Both the position numbers and the translations under genes were made by a program. The notes below the pieces were generated by a model. That model worked only from the letters and a program-made list of their open reading frames with translations. It did no database searches and was not told the origin of the DNA. A stretch of DNA of 64,000 bases from a virus, in IMG/VR virus record IMGVR_UViG_3300029309_000013, positions 1-64,000 of that record, one strand, 5' to 3'. Positions 13,149-20,820 of this stretch are shown here, one piece after another (position 1 is the first letter of the stretch; every line of letters begins with the position of its first letter).

Positions 13149-13470
13149 AAAGTCTCCTACTAGCAAAAAACTCTTAGAAACAGCCTATAAGAACCCTATG
13201 ATCATGGCTGAGAGACTCCAGTTACTAATAAGGAGTGAAAAAGGAGAACTTTTAGAGCCAGTAATGTTTAAAGGTGAGGGTTATGGCTCATATTACTCAC
13301 AATCAGACAAAAAATTCCTAAAAGTGGCCAGAAAATCAGCTCATTACTTAATTCCTTGGCGTGACCCAAAGGATGAGGATGCTAGATTCGTATATACACA
13401 CCATATTGCACACGTTGGGGTCATTTTAAGAGTAAATAAGGATGATTTTTACAAAATTGGCTTCAATTGA
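13141..13470 (+). CDS. Unknown protein after the Nudix gene (109 aa, GTG start)
   Basis: The frame is open from 12943, but the upstream part only shadows the lysine-rich end of the Nudix gene. GTG at 13141 has SD GGAGG (13128-13132) eight bases ahead and is preferred over ATG at 13126 or 13114. The product has a helical start (KKLLETAYKNPMIMAERLQLLI) and a strand-rich half with YFLIPW-like segments and VGVILRVNKDDFYKIGFN. No family is recognised. Translation is probably coupled to the upstream gene. Confidence 0.65.
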   Translation: MSKKSPTSKKLLETAYKNPMIMAERLQLLIRSEKGELLEPVMFKGEGYGSYYSQSDKKFLKVARKSAHYLIPWRDPKDEDARFVYTHHIAHVGVILRVNKDDFYKIGFN

Positions 13471-13477
13471 GGGAAAA

Positions 13478-13606
13478 ATGGAAGAAAAATTTGTTTATTT
13501 TTTTAAAATCTCTGTATTATTCCTGATTACAATGCTATTTTATGCTTTTTTTGGTGCTGAATTTACTTCTTTGTGTCTTTTGTTCTATCTTGCCTTTGGA
13601 AAATGA
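13478..13606 (+). CDS. Small membrane protein (42 aa)
   Basis: The ATG at 13478 is preceded by GAGGG. Forty-two residues give two short hydrophobic segments (FKISVLFLITMLFYAFF and SLCLLFYLAF) with few charges. It is probably a membrane hairpin. It follows the previous gene by 7 bases. The AT-rich bases 13607-13738 after it hold no gene that I can see. Confidence 0.55.
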   Translation: MEEKFVYFFKISVLFLITMLFYAFFGAEFTSLCLLFYLAFGK

Positions 13607-13738
13607 TAAATATAACACAAATTATCTTAAATTTTAACTAAATTATACAAAATATTAGCCATATATTACTTGAAAACATCAATATTGTTACAAAATAACT
13701 CATTTTAAGCTAATTATTATAGCATAAATGACTTAAAA

Positions 13739-14005
13739 ATGAAACAATTTAGACCAACAAAAGGCCTTGGGTGGTCCATAGCAGCAGGTTATGATGTAGG
13801 AGAATTGGTTACTTGGTGCGATTTTGTAGCCACCAAGGCCGGTGGATGGGGCAAAGAATACAAAAATGGCGTCATAACAGACATAATATCATACAATGCA
13901 GGCACTAGAAACGTATTTGTAGCTGTTGTTATACCATTTGGTCAATCAGAAGCTATTGAGGTTAGTGTCTTTAGGTTGCGTAAATTAAAAACGAAGACTA
14001 ATTAG
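13739..14005 (+). CDS. Small beta-barrel-like protein (88 aa)
   Basis: The ATG at 13739 lacks a clear SD, so the start is uncertain. The product has the order YDVGELVTWCDF, GVITDII, NVFVAVVIPFG, VSVFRLRKL, which is the GDLV-family strand pattern in a longer form, with a basic end. I infer a small SH3-like barrel related to the early GDLV proteins and to 18727. Function unknown. Confidence 0.6.
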   Translation: MKQFRPTKGLGWSIAAGYDVGELVTWCDFVATKAGGWGKEYKNGVITDIISYNAGTRNVFVAVVIPFGQSEAIEVSVFRLRKLKTKTN

Positions 14006-14008
14006 TGT

Positions 14009-15577
14009 ATGCATTGCAAAATAGTTAACAATGCCGGGATTGACCTCGGTGACCTTGAGCAACATGTGCAAGATATGTACGCTCATTTTGATAATCGTGT
14101 AGGCTTCAAAAAGCCTCCTGTTATGGTCTTTGATTCAGACCCAGGCAATGAGACCAACACTCTTGGAAAGACAGCGTACTACGATCCTCAGACGTTTGAG
14201 GTACATGTTTATGTGGACGGTCGTCATCCAAAGGATATGTTGCGTTCAATCGCACATGAACTAATTCACCATCAACAGAATCTTGAAGGTAGACTTGATG
14301 TCGGTGGTTATCAAGGAGACGGCTACTATTTAAAGAACAAAGCTATGCGCTCGCTTGAGCAAGAAGCTATGCTTAATGGTAACAGATTCTTAAGAGAATA
14401 TGAAGATCAACTTAAATTAAATAAGGAGGGGCTTAACATGTCCACTAAAGATTGGAAAAATAAAGAACTTTTTGAAAACCTTGCTCAGCGCTGGGGATTT
14501 GGACATAGGGTCATCTCAGAAGCTCACTGTTTTGGTGAAGATGTACAAGAGGCACACTGTAACGAAAGTCAGCTTGAACAGGATCTGGCTGCTCTTGATC
14601 TTGAAGGGGGCAAAGATTACGCGGAAATGAGCAACCCCGAGTTAACTAAACACTTTAAAAGTAAAGTTCACTATAAAATTAAAGCCGGTGCTGCTGAGGT
14701 TATTGCAGGCAGGGATGATCATCCACTCCAAGGTGAAGCTATTGAGTACTTGAAAAAACAAGAAATAGAAGAAGAAAAGACCCCTAAGTATGACGATAAC
14801 CCAGGGCTTGAAGGGGGTCAGAAAACAAAGCTTCCGGACGCACTTCAAAAAGCTATTTTAAACAAAAAAGGTGCTCTTGAAGAAGAAGAAAGAATGCCTT
14901 CTGGTGCTGAGGCAGAAGCTGCTGCTAAGGTAGCAAAAATGAAAGGCGAAAAACCAAAAGGTAAAAAAGTTGAAGAAGCCACCGAGACCTATAGTGCAGA
15001 TCTCGATTTCATGAAGAAATACCTAAGATTGAAAGGTTATAAGAATTTGGAGAGTAGGAAAGAAGAAAAAATAAAACAACTATACACCCAATCTCTTTTC
15101 TCCAGGGGACTTACTAAACCAAGTCTTGATGACTTGGAAAAGATGGGCATAGAGCGAGTTGATGAAATTCTTGGAGTCGCAGCAATGGCTGGTGGAGCCG
15201 CTGCTCTTGTTGCTCTGGTTAGTAAAATTGTGGGAATGAATCAGGATCAAACTAAAAAATTTGAGGCTTTCTTGGAAGCCAATCCTACGGTTCAGAAAAA
15301 TCTTGATTACTATAAAGGTCAAATTGAAATTGCCGTGACCCGTAGAGAGAGGGCAGAAGCCCAAAAGGCTTTTGCTAAATACAGCCGAGCAATTACATTA
15401 TCAGATAAATTTCGAGACTTTGAACCCAAAAAAGTTGATGAGACCTCAGCCATGGCTGGTGCTGGTGGTGGTGTTCAGGGTTACGCAGGTGAACTCAAGG
15501 AGTCTCTTGAAAACCTAATCAACGAAGCGCTTACTAGCAATAAGAAAATTAGACAACTACTGAAAGGAAGAAAATAA
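14009..15577 (+). CDS. Zinc metalloprotease-like multi-module protein with head-type motif (522 aa)
   Basis: Residues 1-135 form a compact metalloprotease-like domain with HELIHHQQN (about 88-96), the HExxH zinc motif. EQEAMLNGNRF near 112-122 may give the third ligand. The rest is a string of acidic-helical modules with EEEK and EEEER linkers, a hydrophobic Ala/Gly stretch (LGVAAMAGGAAALVALV, about 388-404), then DETSAMAGAGGGVQGYAG and a C-terminal ESLENLINEALTS. INE/A fits the T4 gp21 cleavage rule (L/I-x-E, cut before A/G/S). A packaged protease is possible. No SD is visible, so the start is not certain. Confidence 0.7.
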   Translation: MHCKIVNNAGIDLGDLEQHVQDMYAHFDNRVGFKKPPVMVFDSDPGNETNTLGKTAYYDPQTFEVHVYVDGRHPKDMLRSIAHELIHHQQNLEGRLDVGGYQGDGYYLKNKAMRSLEQEAMLNGNRFLREYEDQLKLNKEGLNMSTKDWKNKELFENLAQRWGFGHRVISEAHCFGEDVQEAHCNESQLEQDLAALDLEGGKDYAEMSNPELTKHFKSKVHYKIKAGAAEVIAGRDDHPLQGEAIEYLKKQEIEEEKTPKYDDNPGLEGGQKTKLPDALQKAILNKKGALEEEERMPSGAEAEAAAKVAKMKGEKPKGKKVEEATETYSADLDFMKKYLRLKGYKNLESRKEEKIKQLYTQSLFSRGLTKPSLDDLEKMGIERVDEILGVAAMAGGAAALVALVSKIVGMNQDQTKKFEAFLEANPTVQKNLDYYKGQIEIAVTRRERAEAQKAFAKYSRAITLSDKFRDFEPKKVDETSAMAGAGGGVQGYAGELKESLENLINEALTSNKKIRQLLKGRK

Positions 15578-16419
15578 TGTCTATAATACAAATTACAGAT
15601 ATTGATAAATTTTATGATCTTACAAAGGGTAAAAGAATTATGAGAGAAGAAGTAATAGCCGAACAACTAATAAGAAAATTTATTAGAAAAAATTTACCTT
15701 CTGTTATGGAAAGAGTAAATAAGCAAAAGAACAAACAATTACAAGAAGAACAAGAACTAAGAGCAATTATTCGACAAATGTTGATTGAGCGTGATATTGC
15801 TGATAACTATCCTCATAGATCCACTGGTATTAATACCCTCGAAGATGTTCTCAAAAAAATGATTACTACCCTTCGTGGAGATTACAAAAGACTTACAACC
15901 GACAAGTCACAGCGGGAGTCTTATCGAGCGCACTTGCTCAATGCAATTACAATGTCTCTACAGCCTGCCGAAGCAAATGATATGTCCGACGGTGGAGACT
16001 CTGCTTTGTTATCTGCACCAACTGAGCCTAGTGAAGAAACTCCAACACCAAGAGAGCCCGCTTTCACAATGGATGACCTGGATGAAGATCTCGGAGTTGA
16101 TATTGTTGATGATAAAGAAAAAATGATTGATGTTGAAGGCGATGATAAGCCAGATGAATTTGAAGAATTTAGAGCAGAGACTGGTGATGAAAGTTTAGAC
16201 CGTACCGGTGCTCGTGCTGCTTTTGATACCCATAAGAAAGTTGGCCAATACATTCTTGATGGTTTTGAAAAACTTGATAACCCAACTGATGCTGAGGATT
16301 TCAAGGATTATTTGGTTACCAATGTTAAGCTTTACATGGATAAATTCGAAAGTGAATTGGCTCAAGATTTAGATGAACCAACAACTTTAGAATATGAAAA
16401 AATTACAGGACATAAATAA
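15577..16419 (+). CDS. Acidic candidate head or scaffold-type protein (280 aa)
   Basis: The start overlaps the previous stop by one base. The N-terminal third is helical with two copies of the recurring motif type (REEVIAEQLIRKFIRKNL at about 23-40; EQELRAIIRQMLIE at about 58-71). Then comes a conserved-looking block (STGINTLEDVLKKMITTLRGDY) and a long acidic, Pro/Ser-rich centre (EPSEETPTPREP, DLDEDLGVDIVDDKE). The C-terminus is helical. High acidity and the head-type motifs would fit a prohead core or internal protein. That is an inference. Confidence 0.65.
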   Translation: MSIIQITDIDKFYDLTKGKRIMREEVIAEQLIRKFIRKNLPSVMERVNKQKNKQLQEEQELRAIIRQMLIERDIADNYPHRSTGINTLEDVLKKMITTLRGDYKRLTTDKSQRESYRAHLLNAITMSLQPAEANDMSDGGDSALLSAPTEPSEETPTPREPAFTMDDLDEDLGVDIVDDKEKMIDVEGDDKPDEFEEFRAETGDESLDRTGARAAFDTHKKVGQYILDGFEKLDNPTDAEDFKDYLVTNVKLYMDKFESELAQDLDEPTTLEYEKITGHK

Positions 16420-16439
16420 TCTAACTAACTGGTGTTATC

Positions 16440-16772
16440 TTGTCAAGTAAACAATATAAAAATTATTCTTTAATAAACAAACTAAGAAAAGAGAGGCGTA
16501 TAAATGAAGACTTCATAAACGTTCTCTCTTCTTTAACTTTAGAAGAACTGATTGGTTTAAAGCTAGAACAAACATCAAGATTATTGGGTGGTAAATTATT
16601 TAATTTTCCAATTTGGAAAGCTATGCCTGAAATCTGTAGAGCTGCATTATTTAAATTTGCTTTATCTGTCTCAGAGACTAAAAAAGAAGCCTCTAGAGTA
16701 TTAGGAATTGATAGAGCAGAGTTTTATAAAATGATTAAGAAACATGGTACTGAAACTTACTTTGATAATTAA
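16440..16772 (+). CDS. Fis/NtrC-C-terminal-type helix-turn-helix protein (110 aa, TTG start)
   Basis: The start is TTG at 16440 and has only a weak SD, so the true start could lie elsewhere. The last 40 residues (ALFKFALSVSETKKEA, then SRVLGIDRAEFYKMIKKHG) match the layout of the Fis/HTH_8 DNA-binding unit: a helix, a turn with the LGI core, and a recognition helix. The first 65 residues have no known domain. It probably binds DNA and may act as a phage transcription or nucleoid regulator. It sits alone between head-type genes and before a T4-late-like promoter. Confidence 0.65.
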   Translation: MSSKQYKNYSLINKLRKERRINEDFINVLSSLTLEELIGLKLEQTSRLLGGKLFNFPIWKAMPEICRAALFKFALSVSETKKEASRVLGIDRAEFYKMIKKHGTETYFDN

Positions 16773-16791
16773 GATTCTATAATCTATTTAT

Positions 16792-16799
16792 TATAAATA
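16792..16799 (+). promoter_or_regulatory. T4-late-type promoter box TATAAATA
   Basis: An exact TATAAATA, the known T4 late -10 element, 48 bases before the ATG at 16847, in a stretch made almost only of A and T. The window also encodes a gp55-like late sigma factor. Chance matches are easy in such AT-rich DNA, so support is moderate. Confidence 0.4.
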
Positions 16800-16846
16800 A
16801 TATTATATTATTATTATATTATATATTATATAAGGGGTTCTTTACA

Positions 16847-17566
16847 ATGGATTTAGAAGAAAAGAAACGTAGAAAAAAAAGAAAAGTAAAAGCTAAAAAA
16901 ACAAAAAGAGATGCCTGCTACCATAAGGTCAAAAGACGTTATAAGGTCTGGCCTTCAGCATACGCTTCAGGTGCTCTTGTTAAATGCAGAAAAGTTGGCG
17001 CAGCTAATTGGGGCAATAAATCCAAAAAGAACGAGTCACTGACTGAGGAAAAAGAAATGACTGTATCAGCAGTCAAAGCAATCTTTAAGGAAAAAGGTGG
17101 TGCTCTTGCGATGCAAGATCTTAAGGATGCCTTCCCAGACGCTTCAGAAAAAGAGATTGAAGAAATGTTAGCCAGTATGAAAGATGTTGGTGAGCATAAA
17201 CATGGCGATCTTGTTCGTGCTGATGGTGATGAAATTGAGATAAACGAAGAGCAGCTAGCAGCTATTATCGCAGAAGAAATTGAGGCAGTCCTCAATGAAA
17301 AAAAAAAGAGAAAGTTAACTAAGAAGCCAAGTTCGGAGAAAAATTTACGTGATTGGTTTGGAAGAAAAGGCGCTAAAGGTTCTAAAGGCGGTTGGGTCGA
17401 CTGTAATGCACCAGATGGTAAAGGTGGTTATAAAGCGTGTGGAAGGTCTTCAGGTGAAAAGCGAAAGAAGTATCCAGCTTGTAGACCAACTCCATCTGCT
17501 TGTAAGTCTAAAGGTAAAGGTAAAAAATGGGGCAAGAAGGCCGGTAAAGGCAAAAAGGGTAAATAG
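16847..17566 (+). CDS. Basic Cys/Lys-rich module protein with head-type motif (239 aa)
   Basis: AAGGGG precedes the ATG. The N-terminal module (DACYHKVKRRYKVWPSAYAS, then LVKCRKVG) is basic with two Cys. The middle is a small winged-helix-like acidic segment (AVKAIFKEKGGALAMQDL). Then comes the head-type motif EEQLAAIIAEEIEAVLNE (about 132-149). The C-terminal module (GGWVDC, YKACGRSSGEKRKK, YPACRPTPSACKS) ends in a Gly/Lys tail. I recall the last module as DUF5872, known from large DNA viruses and phages, unchecked. The strong positive charge would suit binding of packaged DNA. Confidence 0.7.
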   Translation: MDLEEKKRRKKRKVKAKKTKRDACYHKVKRRYKVWPSAYASGALVKCRKVGAANWGNKSKKNESLTEEKEMTVSAVKAIFKEKGGALAMQDLKDAFPDASEKEIEEMLASMKDVGEHKHGDLVRADGDEIEINEEQLAAIIAEEIEAVLNEKKKRKLTKKPSSEKNLRDWFGRKGAKGSKGGWVDCNAPDGKGGYKACGRSSGEKRKKYPACRPTPSACKSKGKGKKWGKKAGKGKKGK

Positions 17567-17568
17567 AT

Positions 17569-17973
17569 ATGAATGAAATATTGATTTATGAAGGCGATGA
17601 TGTTATACTAGAATTGTTCGAAGGAGCAACACTTGAAGAAGGCGATTTAGTATGTGAAGCTTGTTTATTTGAGATGCTCCAAGAGGCCTCTTGTGGCTGC
17701 CCAAACTTAATGGGTGAAGCAGTCTATCAGGGAAAAACCGTGCAACTTAACAAACCAACTCGTGGTGATGTTAAGAAATTTAAAGTCTATGTTAACTCCG
17801 GTAAAAAAGACAAAGAGGGTAGAGTTATTGCTAAAAAAGTAAACTTTGGTGATAAAAACATGAAGATTAAAAAGTCAAACCCAAAGCGAAGAAAGTCATT
17901 TAGAGCAAGGCACAAGTGCCACACTGCTAAAGACAAAACAACACCTAGGTACTGGTCTTGTAAGAAATGGTAG
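17569..17973 (+). CDS. Small Cys/Lys-rich protein, probable head-associated module (134 aa)
   Basis: It starts two bases after the previous stop. The first 50 residues are acidic with LVCEACLFEMLQEASCGC and NLMGEAVYQG. LQE/A fits the gp21 cleavage rule. The rest (VQLNKPTRGDVKKFKVYV, KVNFGDKNMKIKKSNP, KRRKSFRARHKCHTAKDK, YWSCKKW) is a basic module that I recall from marine T4-type phages and large viruses, without a proven function. Acidic pro-part plus basic body would suit a protein processed in the prohead. Confidence 0.65.
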   Translation: MNEILIYEGDDVILELFEGATLEEGDLVCEACLFEMLQEASCGCPNLMGEAVYQGKTVQLNKPTRGDVKKFKVYVNSGKKDKEGRVIAKKVNFGDKNMKIKKSNPKRRKSFRARHKCHTAKDKTTPRYWSCKKW

Positions 17974-17983
17974 AGGATTTATT

Positions 17984-18727
17984 GTGAAGTTGTTAATGGA
18001 AAATTGGAGAAGTTATTTAAACGAGGCTTACGCTGGAACTGGCTTTGGAGGTACTTTAAACCCCCCAAGGTTCATGCTAAATCCTGGTGAAGCCCAAAAA
18101 GTTGTTAAAGAAGGGATTCAGCTTGAGGGTTGGGATAGATACGGTCAATTAGTAGCAGAGGCTTATTTGGCGGCACCGAAGAGTAGTGCCGATGGGTTGA
18201 AATCCTTTGAAGCTCTAAAGAAACACATCTACGTTAACTTCAAGAGAATTGTCGGTGGTAATGTGGACGTTGTTTTTGTTGACCATGATCCATACGAGTC
18301 AGCCGAACAAATGCTTGATGATGTTAGGAAGACGGGTGTGATGAAAATTTCATCTTTGTTCAATCAACCTGAGTACTTTGGACCTGAGTTGAATCTCCAA
18401 TTCAGAGCAGTTCATGACTATTATGCTCATATGAAAGCATCGTCACAAGCAGCTGACGCCCTCACTGGTTTTACCTACGAAGGAGAGATTAGAGCTTTCA
18501 ATAACCACGCAGCACTACTTGGTAAGACAGCAAAAGCCCTCCCAGCAGTTTTTACAGAGGTTGTTGGACAAGCATCTGTGTATTTTTATACCGGCAATTT
18601 CCCTGACCAGAAATTAGTCACCCTTCCAGGGTTTGATCCTACTAAACTAGGTCAAGTTTCGGGGTATACGATAATTGATAAGAATTTAGTTAAGGCCGGT
18701 GAAACACCAGAAGAGGAAGAAGTATAA
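17984..18727 (+). CDS. Head-tagged protein with FRAVHD...H...E..GQ pattern (247 aa, GTG start)
   Basis: GTG at 17984 has SD AGAGGA (17972-17977). The N-terminus is MKLLMENWRSYLNEAYAGTG, very close in form to T4 internal-protein targeting peptides, with LNE/A as a perfect gp21-type site. The body contains LQFRAVHDYYAHM, EGEIRAFNNHAALL and FTEVVGQASVYFYTGNF. Conserved His, Asp and Glu in this spacing suggest a metal-binding enzyme. I recall a similar pattern in other phage proteins of unknown function. Confidence 0.68.
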   Translation: MKLLMENWRSYLNEAYAGTGFGGTLNPPRFMLNPGEAQKVVKEGIQLEGWDRYGQLVAEAYLAAPKSSADGLKSFEALKKHIYVNFKRIVGGNVDVVFVDHDPYESAEQMLDDVRKTGVMKISSLFNQPEYFGPELNLQFRAVHDYYAHMKASSQAADALTGFTYEGEIRAFNNHAALLGKTAKALPAVFTEVVGQASVYFYTGNFPDQKLVTLPGFDPTKLGQVSGYTIIDKNLVKAGETPEEEEV

Positions 18728-18960
18728 TGCATATCGGTGATTTGGTTATATTGTCTAAAAGTATAAGTCAAAGATCGGGCATTAAATATATATTTGAATA
18801 TATTCTTCAAAATAATTTGATCGGTATTATAACAGATAAGAGACCTCTGTATTATTCTAAGTACGAGGGTCAAGTATATGAATTGACTATAAGATGGTCA
18901 GATGGGTCAATGAGTGATATGAGTGAAAAGTACCTGGAGAGATTGAATGGGTCACCATGA
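18727..18960 (+). CDS. GDLV-family small protein D (77 aa)
   Basis: MHIGDLVILSK at the start, NLIGIITDK in the middle, ELTIRWSDGSMSDM and YLERLNGS near the end: the same order as the early GDLV proteins (GDLV, IGIV, W-D/N-G, LE). It shows that the family is not confined to the early array. It overlaps its upstream neighbour by one base and the downstream coiled-coil gene by 14 bases. Function unknown. Confidence 0.72.
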   Translation: MHIGDLVILSKSISQRSGIKYIFEYILQNNLIGIITDKRPLYYSKYEGQVYELTIRWSDGSMSDMSEKYLERLNGSP

Positions 18961-19117
18961 GCAAAAGCTTTGGCTTATCTTAGATGAGGCAGAGAAAAAA
19001 TTATCAAGAGCAAAACACATGGTCAACAAGTACGATGAATACTATGTTGAAGTAATTAACGCACTTGAGAAAGTAAAGATAGCAAAGGAAAAGCTAGAGA
19101 AAGAACTTGACATATAA
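18947..19117 (+). CDS. Small coiled-coil protein (56 aa)
   Basis: The ATG at 18947 has SD GGAG (18936-18939), and TAA ends at 19117. The product is one long charged helix (LDEAEKKLSRAKHMVNKYDE, then EKVKIAKEKLEKELDI) with heptad-like spacing, so a coiled coil is likely. Its last codons overlap the -35 box of the next promoter (TTGACA at 19107). Confidence 0.6.
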   Translation: MGHHEQKLWLILDEAEKKLSRAKHMVNKYDEYYVEVINALEKVKIAKEKLEKELDI

Positions 19118-19135
19118 ATTAAATCATGTTACATT
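19107..19135 (+). promoter_or_regulatory. Early-type promoter for the mannomutase gene
   Basis: TTGACA (19107-19112), a 17-bp spacer and TACATT (19130-19135), identical boxes to the 1-5.5 kb array. TTACATTTAATGTAA (19129-19143) is an inverted repeat over the -10 box. Confidence 0.8.
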
Positions 19136-19155
19136 TAATGTAAATGAGGCATAAC

Positions 19156-19959
19156 ATGAATTTAAACAAAAAAAGAATTTTTCTATTTGATATGGACGGT
19201 ACGTTGATAAAGGACGACCAGCCATTTCCATGGACACTAGAAAGTGCCCTAAAAGACCTGATGCAGTATGGTGAACTTGGTATTGTAAGCGGGACAGATC
19301 TGGACACAATTCAGAACAAACTGGATAAGTTTCTTAATTATTCCTCCACGCGCTATCATCTTCACGTTTTACCGTGCAATGGTACCAAATGGTTTGCACC
19401 ACCAGAGTTCAGCCAAAAGAGTCTGCACAGGAGATACAGTATTTCTATGGAGCAATTCATGGGAAAAAATGATTTCCAAAAACTTATGAAGATTTTAGTG
19501 GACCATCAATCAATCGCAACTGATGATGAAAACATTTCCTTAAAAGGGTCTTTTATTCTAAATCGAGGATCAATTGTTAATTGGTGCCCAATTGGACATT
19601 CAGCTTCCTCTGAGGATCGTAACATGTTTGAGGATTATGATAATAAAATTAAATTCAGAGAATCACTGCTGGCCAACTTAAGGAAATCAATTGCGCTAAC
19701 TCAGTTTTCAAAAAAATTAGATGTTAAGTTAGCGGGAAGAACATCGTTTGATATCTTCCCAACAAACTGGAATAAAACCTTTGCGATGTCTCATTTTCCT
19801 GATTTTGAGATTTGGTTTGTAGGAGACAGTTGTCGTGCAAATGGTAACGATAAGGAAATATATGAAGCATGTTCAGATAGGGCCTATGAAACAACAGGCC
19901 CTCACGCTACTGCTGATATAATTTATGATATTATAGATCGCATAGATCCAGAAGAATGA
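19156..19959 (+). CDS. Eukaryotic-type phosphomannomutase-like HAD enzyme (267 aa)
   Basis: The start at 19156 is chosen for GAGG six bases ahead. The ATG at 19144 would lie right at the transcription start. Motifs in order: FDMDGTL (HAD nucleophile, about residues 11-17), LPCNGTKW, NRGSIVNWCPIGHSAS, DIFPTNWNKTFAM and WFVGDSCRANGNDKEIYE. These match the eukaryotic PMM family (HAD type IIB cap) and its 245-265 length. The reaction would turn mannose-6-P into mannose-1-P, the entry to GDP-sugars. A phosphatase with another sugar substrate is possible. It may supply the glycan operon at 26.8-35 kb. Confidence 0.78.
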   Translation: MNLNKKRIFLFDMDGTLIKDDQPFPWTLESALKDLMQYGELGIVSGTDLDTIQNKLDKFLNYSSTRYHLHVLPCNGTKWFAPPEFSQKSLHRRYSISMEQFMGKNDFQKLMKILVDHQSIATDDENISLKGSFILNRGSIVNWCPIGHSASSEDRNMFEDYDNKIKFRESLLANLRKSIALTQFSKKLDVKLAGRTSFDIFPTNWNKTFAMSHFPDFEIWFVGDSCRANGNDKEIYEACSDRAYETTGPHATADIIYDIIDRIDPEE

Positions 19960-19965
19960 GTATTA

Positions 19966-20039
19966 GCACCCGTAGCTCAACTGGATAGAGCATCTGCCTT
20001 CTAAGCAGAGGGTTACAGGTTCGAGTCCTGTCGGGTGTA
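19966..20039 (+). tRNA. tRNA-Arg (anticodon UCU)
   Basis: A 74-base cloverleaf: acceptor arms GCACCCG (19966-19972) and CGGGTGT (20032-20038), D arm GCTC/GAGC, anticodon stem TCTGC/GCAGA with loop CTTCTAA (anticodon TCT), T arm ACAGG-TTCGAGT-CCTGT, discriminator A. CCA is not encoded. It reads AGA, the arginine codon preferred in the structural genes but not in the early array. Confidence 0.93.
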
Positions 20040-20056
20040 CTTTTTTAGGAGTTAAA

Positions 20057-20479
20057 ATGTCGAATGATTTTATTTTAAAAGGTATAAAAGATATCCTAAA
20101 TCATGGTATAAATCTTGACCTGAATTCTATCGAAGAAGAGGAAGAGTACCTACAAGTCTTTATGGATTGGTATGTAACAAACACAAGTTATTATTGTTGT
20201 CAGATGGAAACAAACTCTTGTATGATAGAAACAAAACAAGGAGCACCCTTAGCGGAAATTTACATAGAAGACTCAATAATGAGAATTGCCCCACATGATG
20301 ATGATCTGTTTGGTATAATCACAGAAATACTCAGGTTTGTTGCAAAAGAACATCAAAAATTTATTGATAATTTTAGAGGCCTTGAGAAAAGATCTACAAT
20401 AACCTCACCCTCAGAAATTAACAAGAAGACACTAGATAGTGAAGAAGAAATATCTACCGAAGAGGATGAATGGTTATGA
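20057..20479 (+). CDS. Unknown acidic protein (140 aa)
   Basis: SD AGGAG before the ATG. Residues 20-30 are a run of Glu, and the middle has strands with several Cys (SYYCCQMETNSCMIET, APLAEIYIEDSIMRIA), followed by a helix and an acidic tail (EEEISTEEDEWL). No family is recognised. It is translationally coupled to the next gene through an overlap. Confidence 0.68.
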   Translation: MSNDFILKGIKDILNHGINLDLNSIEEEEEYLQVFMDWYVTNTSYYCCQMETNSCMIETKQGAPLAEIYIEDSIMRIAPHDDDLFGIITEILRFVAKEHQKFIDNFRGLEKRSTITSPSEINKKTLDSEEEISTEEDEWL

Positions 20480-20799
20480 AAATATTTTATTTAAAAAGAG
20501 AAGAAGATGAGAGCGGAATCTCTGGAACAGGAAGAGTCGCTCAGGGATTTGTTTTCGACAACGGTAAAGTGGCTGTTACTTGGCTATCTGAACACCCTTC
20601 CGTTACCGTATACGATAGTATTGGTGAAGTACATGCAATTCATGGTCATGGTGGAAAAACAGTTGTAGAAATGGAACCAGATTACAAAAAGGCTTTTGGT
20701 GAAGTTAAATCTTTTTTGGACAATTTTGATCTAAAAGAAATTGCTGGTGCTAAGTTAACCCCGGAAGGAGCGGCGTCAAAACTAATGAGTAGAAACTAG
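20476..20799 (+). CDS. Unknown protein with IHGHGG motif (107 aa)
   Basis: ATG at 20476 overlaps the previous stop (ATGA) and has AGAGGA nine bases ahead. An in-frame ATG at 20470 is too close to it. A strand-rich N-terminal domain (FYLKREED, GFVFDNGKVAVTWLSE) leads to VHAIHGHGGKTVVEM and a helical C-terminus. I recall similar small domains in phages without a known role. The His cluster could bind metal or phosphate. Confidence 0.65.
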   Translation: MKIFYLKREEDESGISGTGRVAQGFVFDNGKVAVTWLSEHPSVTVYDSIGEVHAIHGHGGKTVVEMEPDYKKAFGEVKSFLDNFDLKEIAGAKLTPEGAASKLMSRN

Positions 20800-20820
20800 T
20801 TACATTGAGAGGTAAACATT

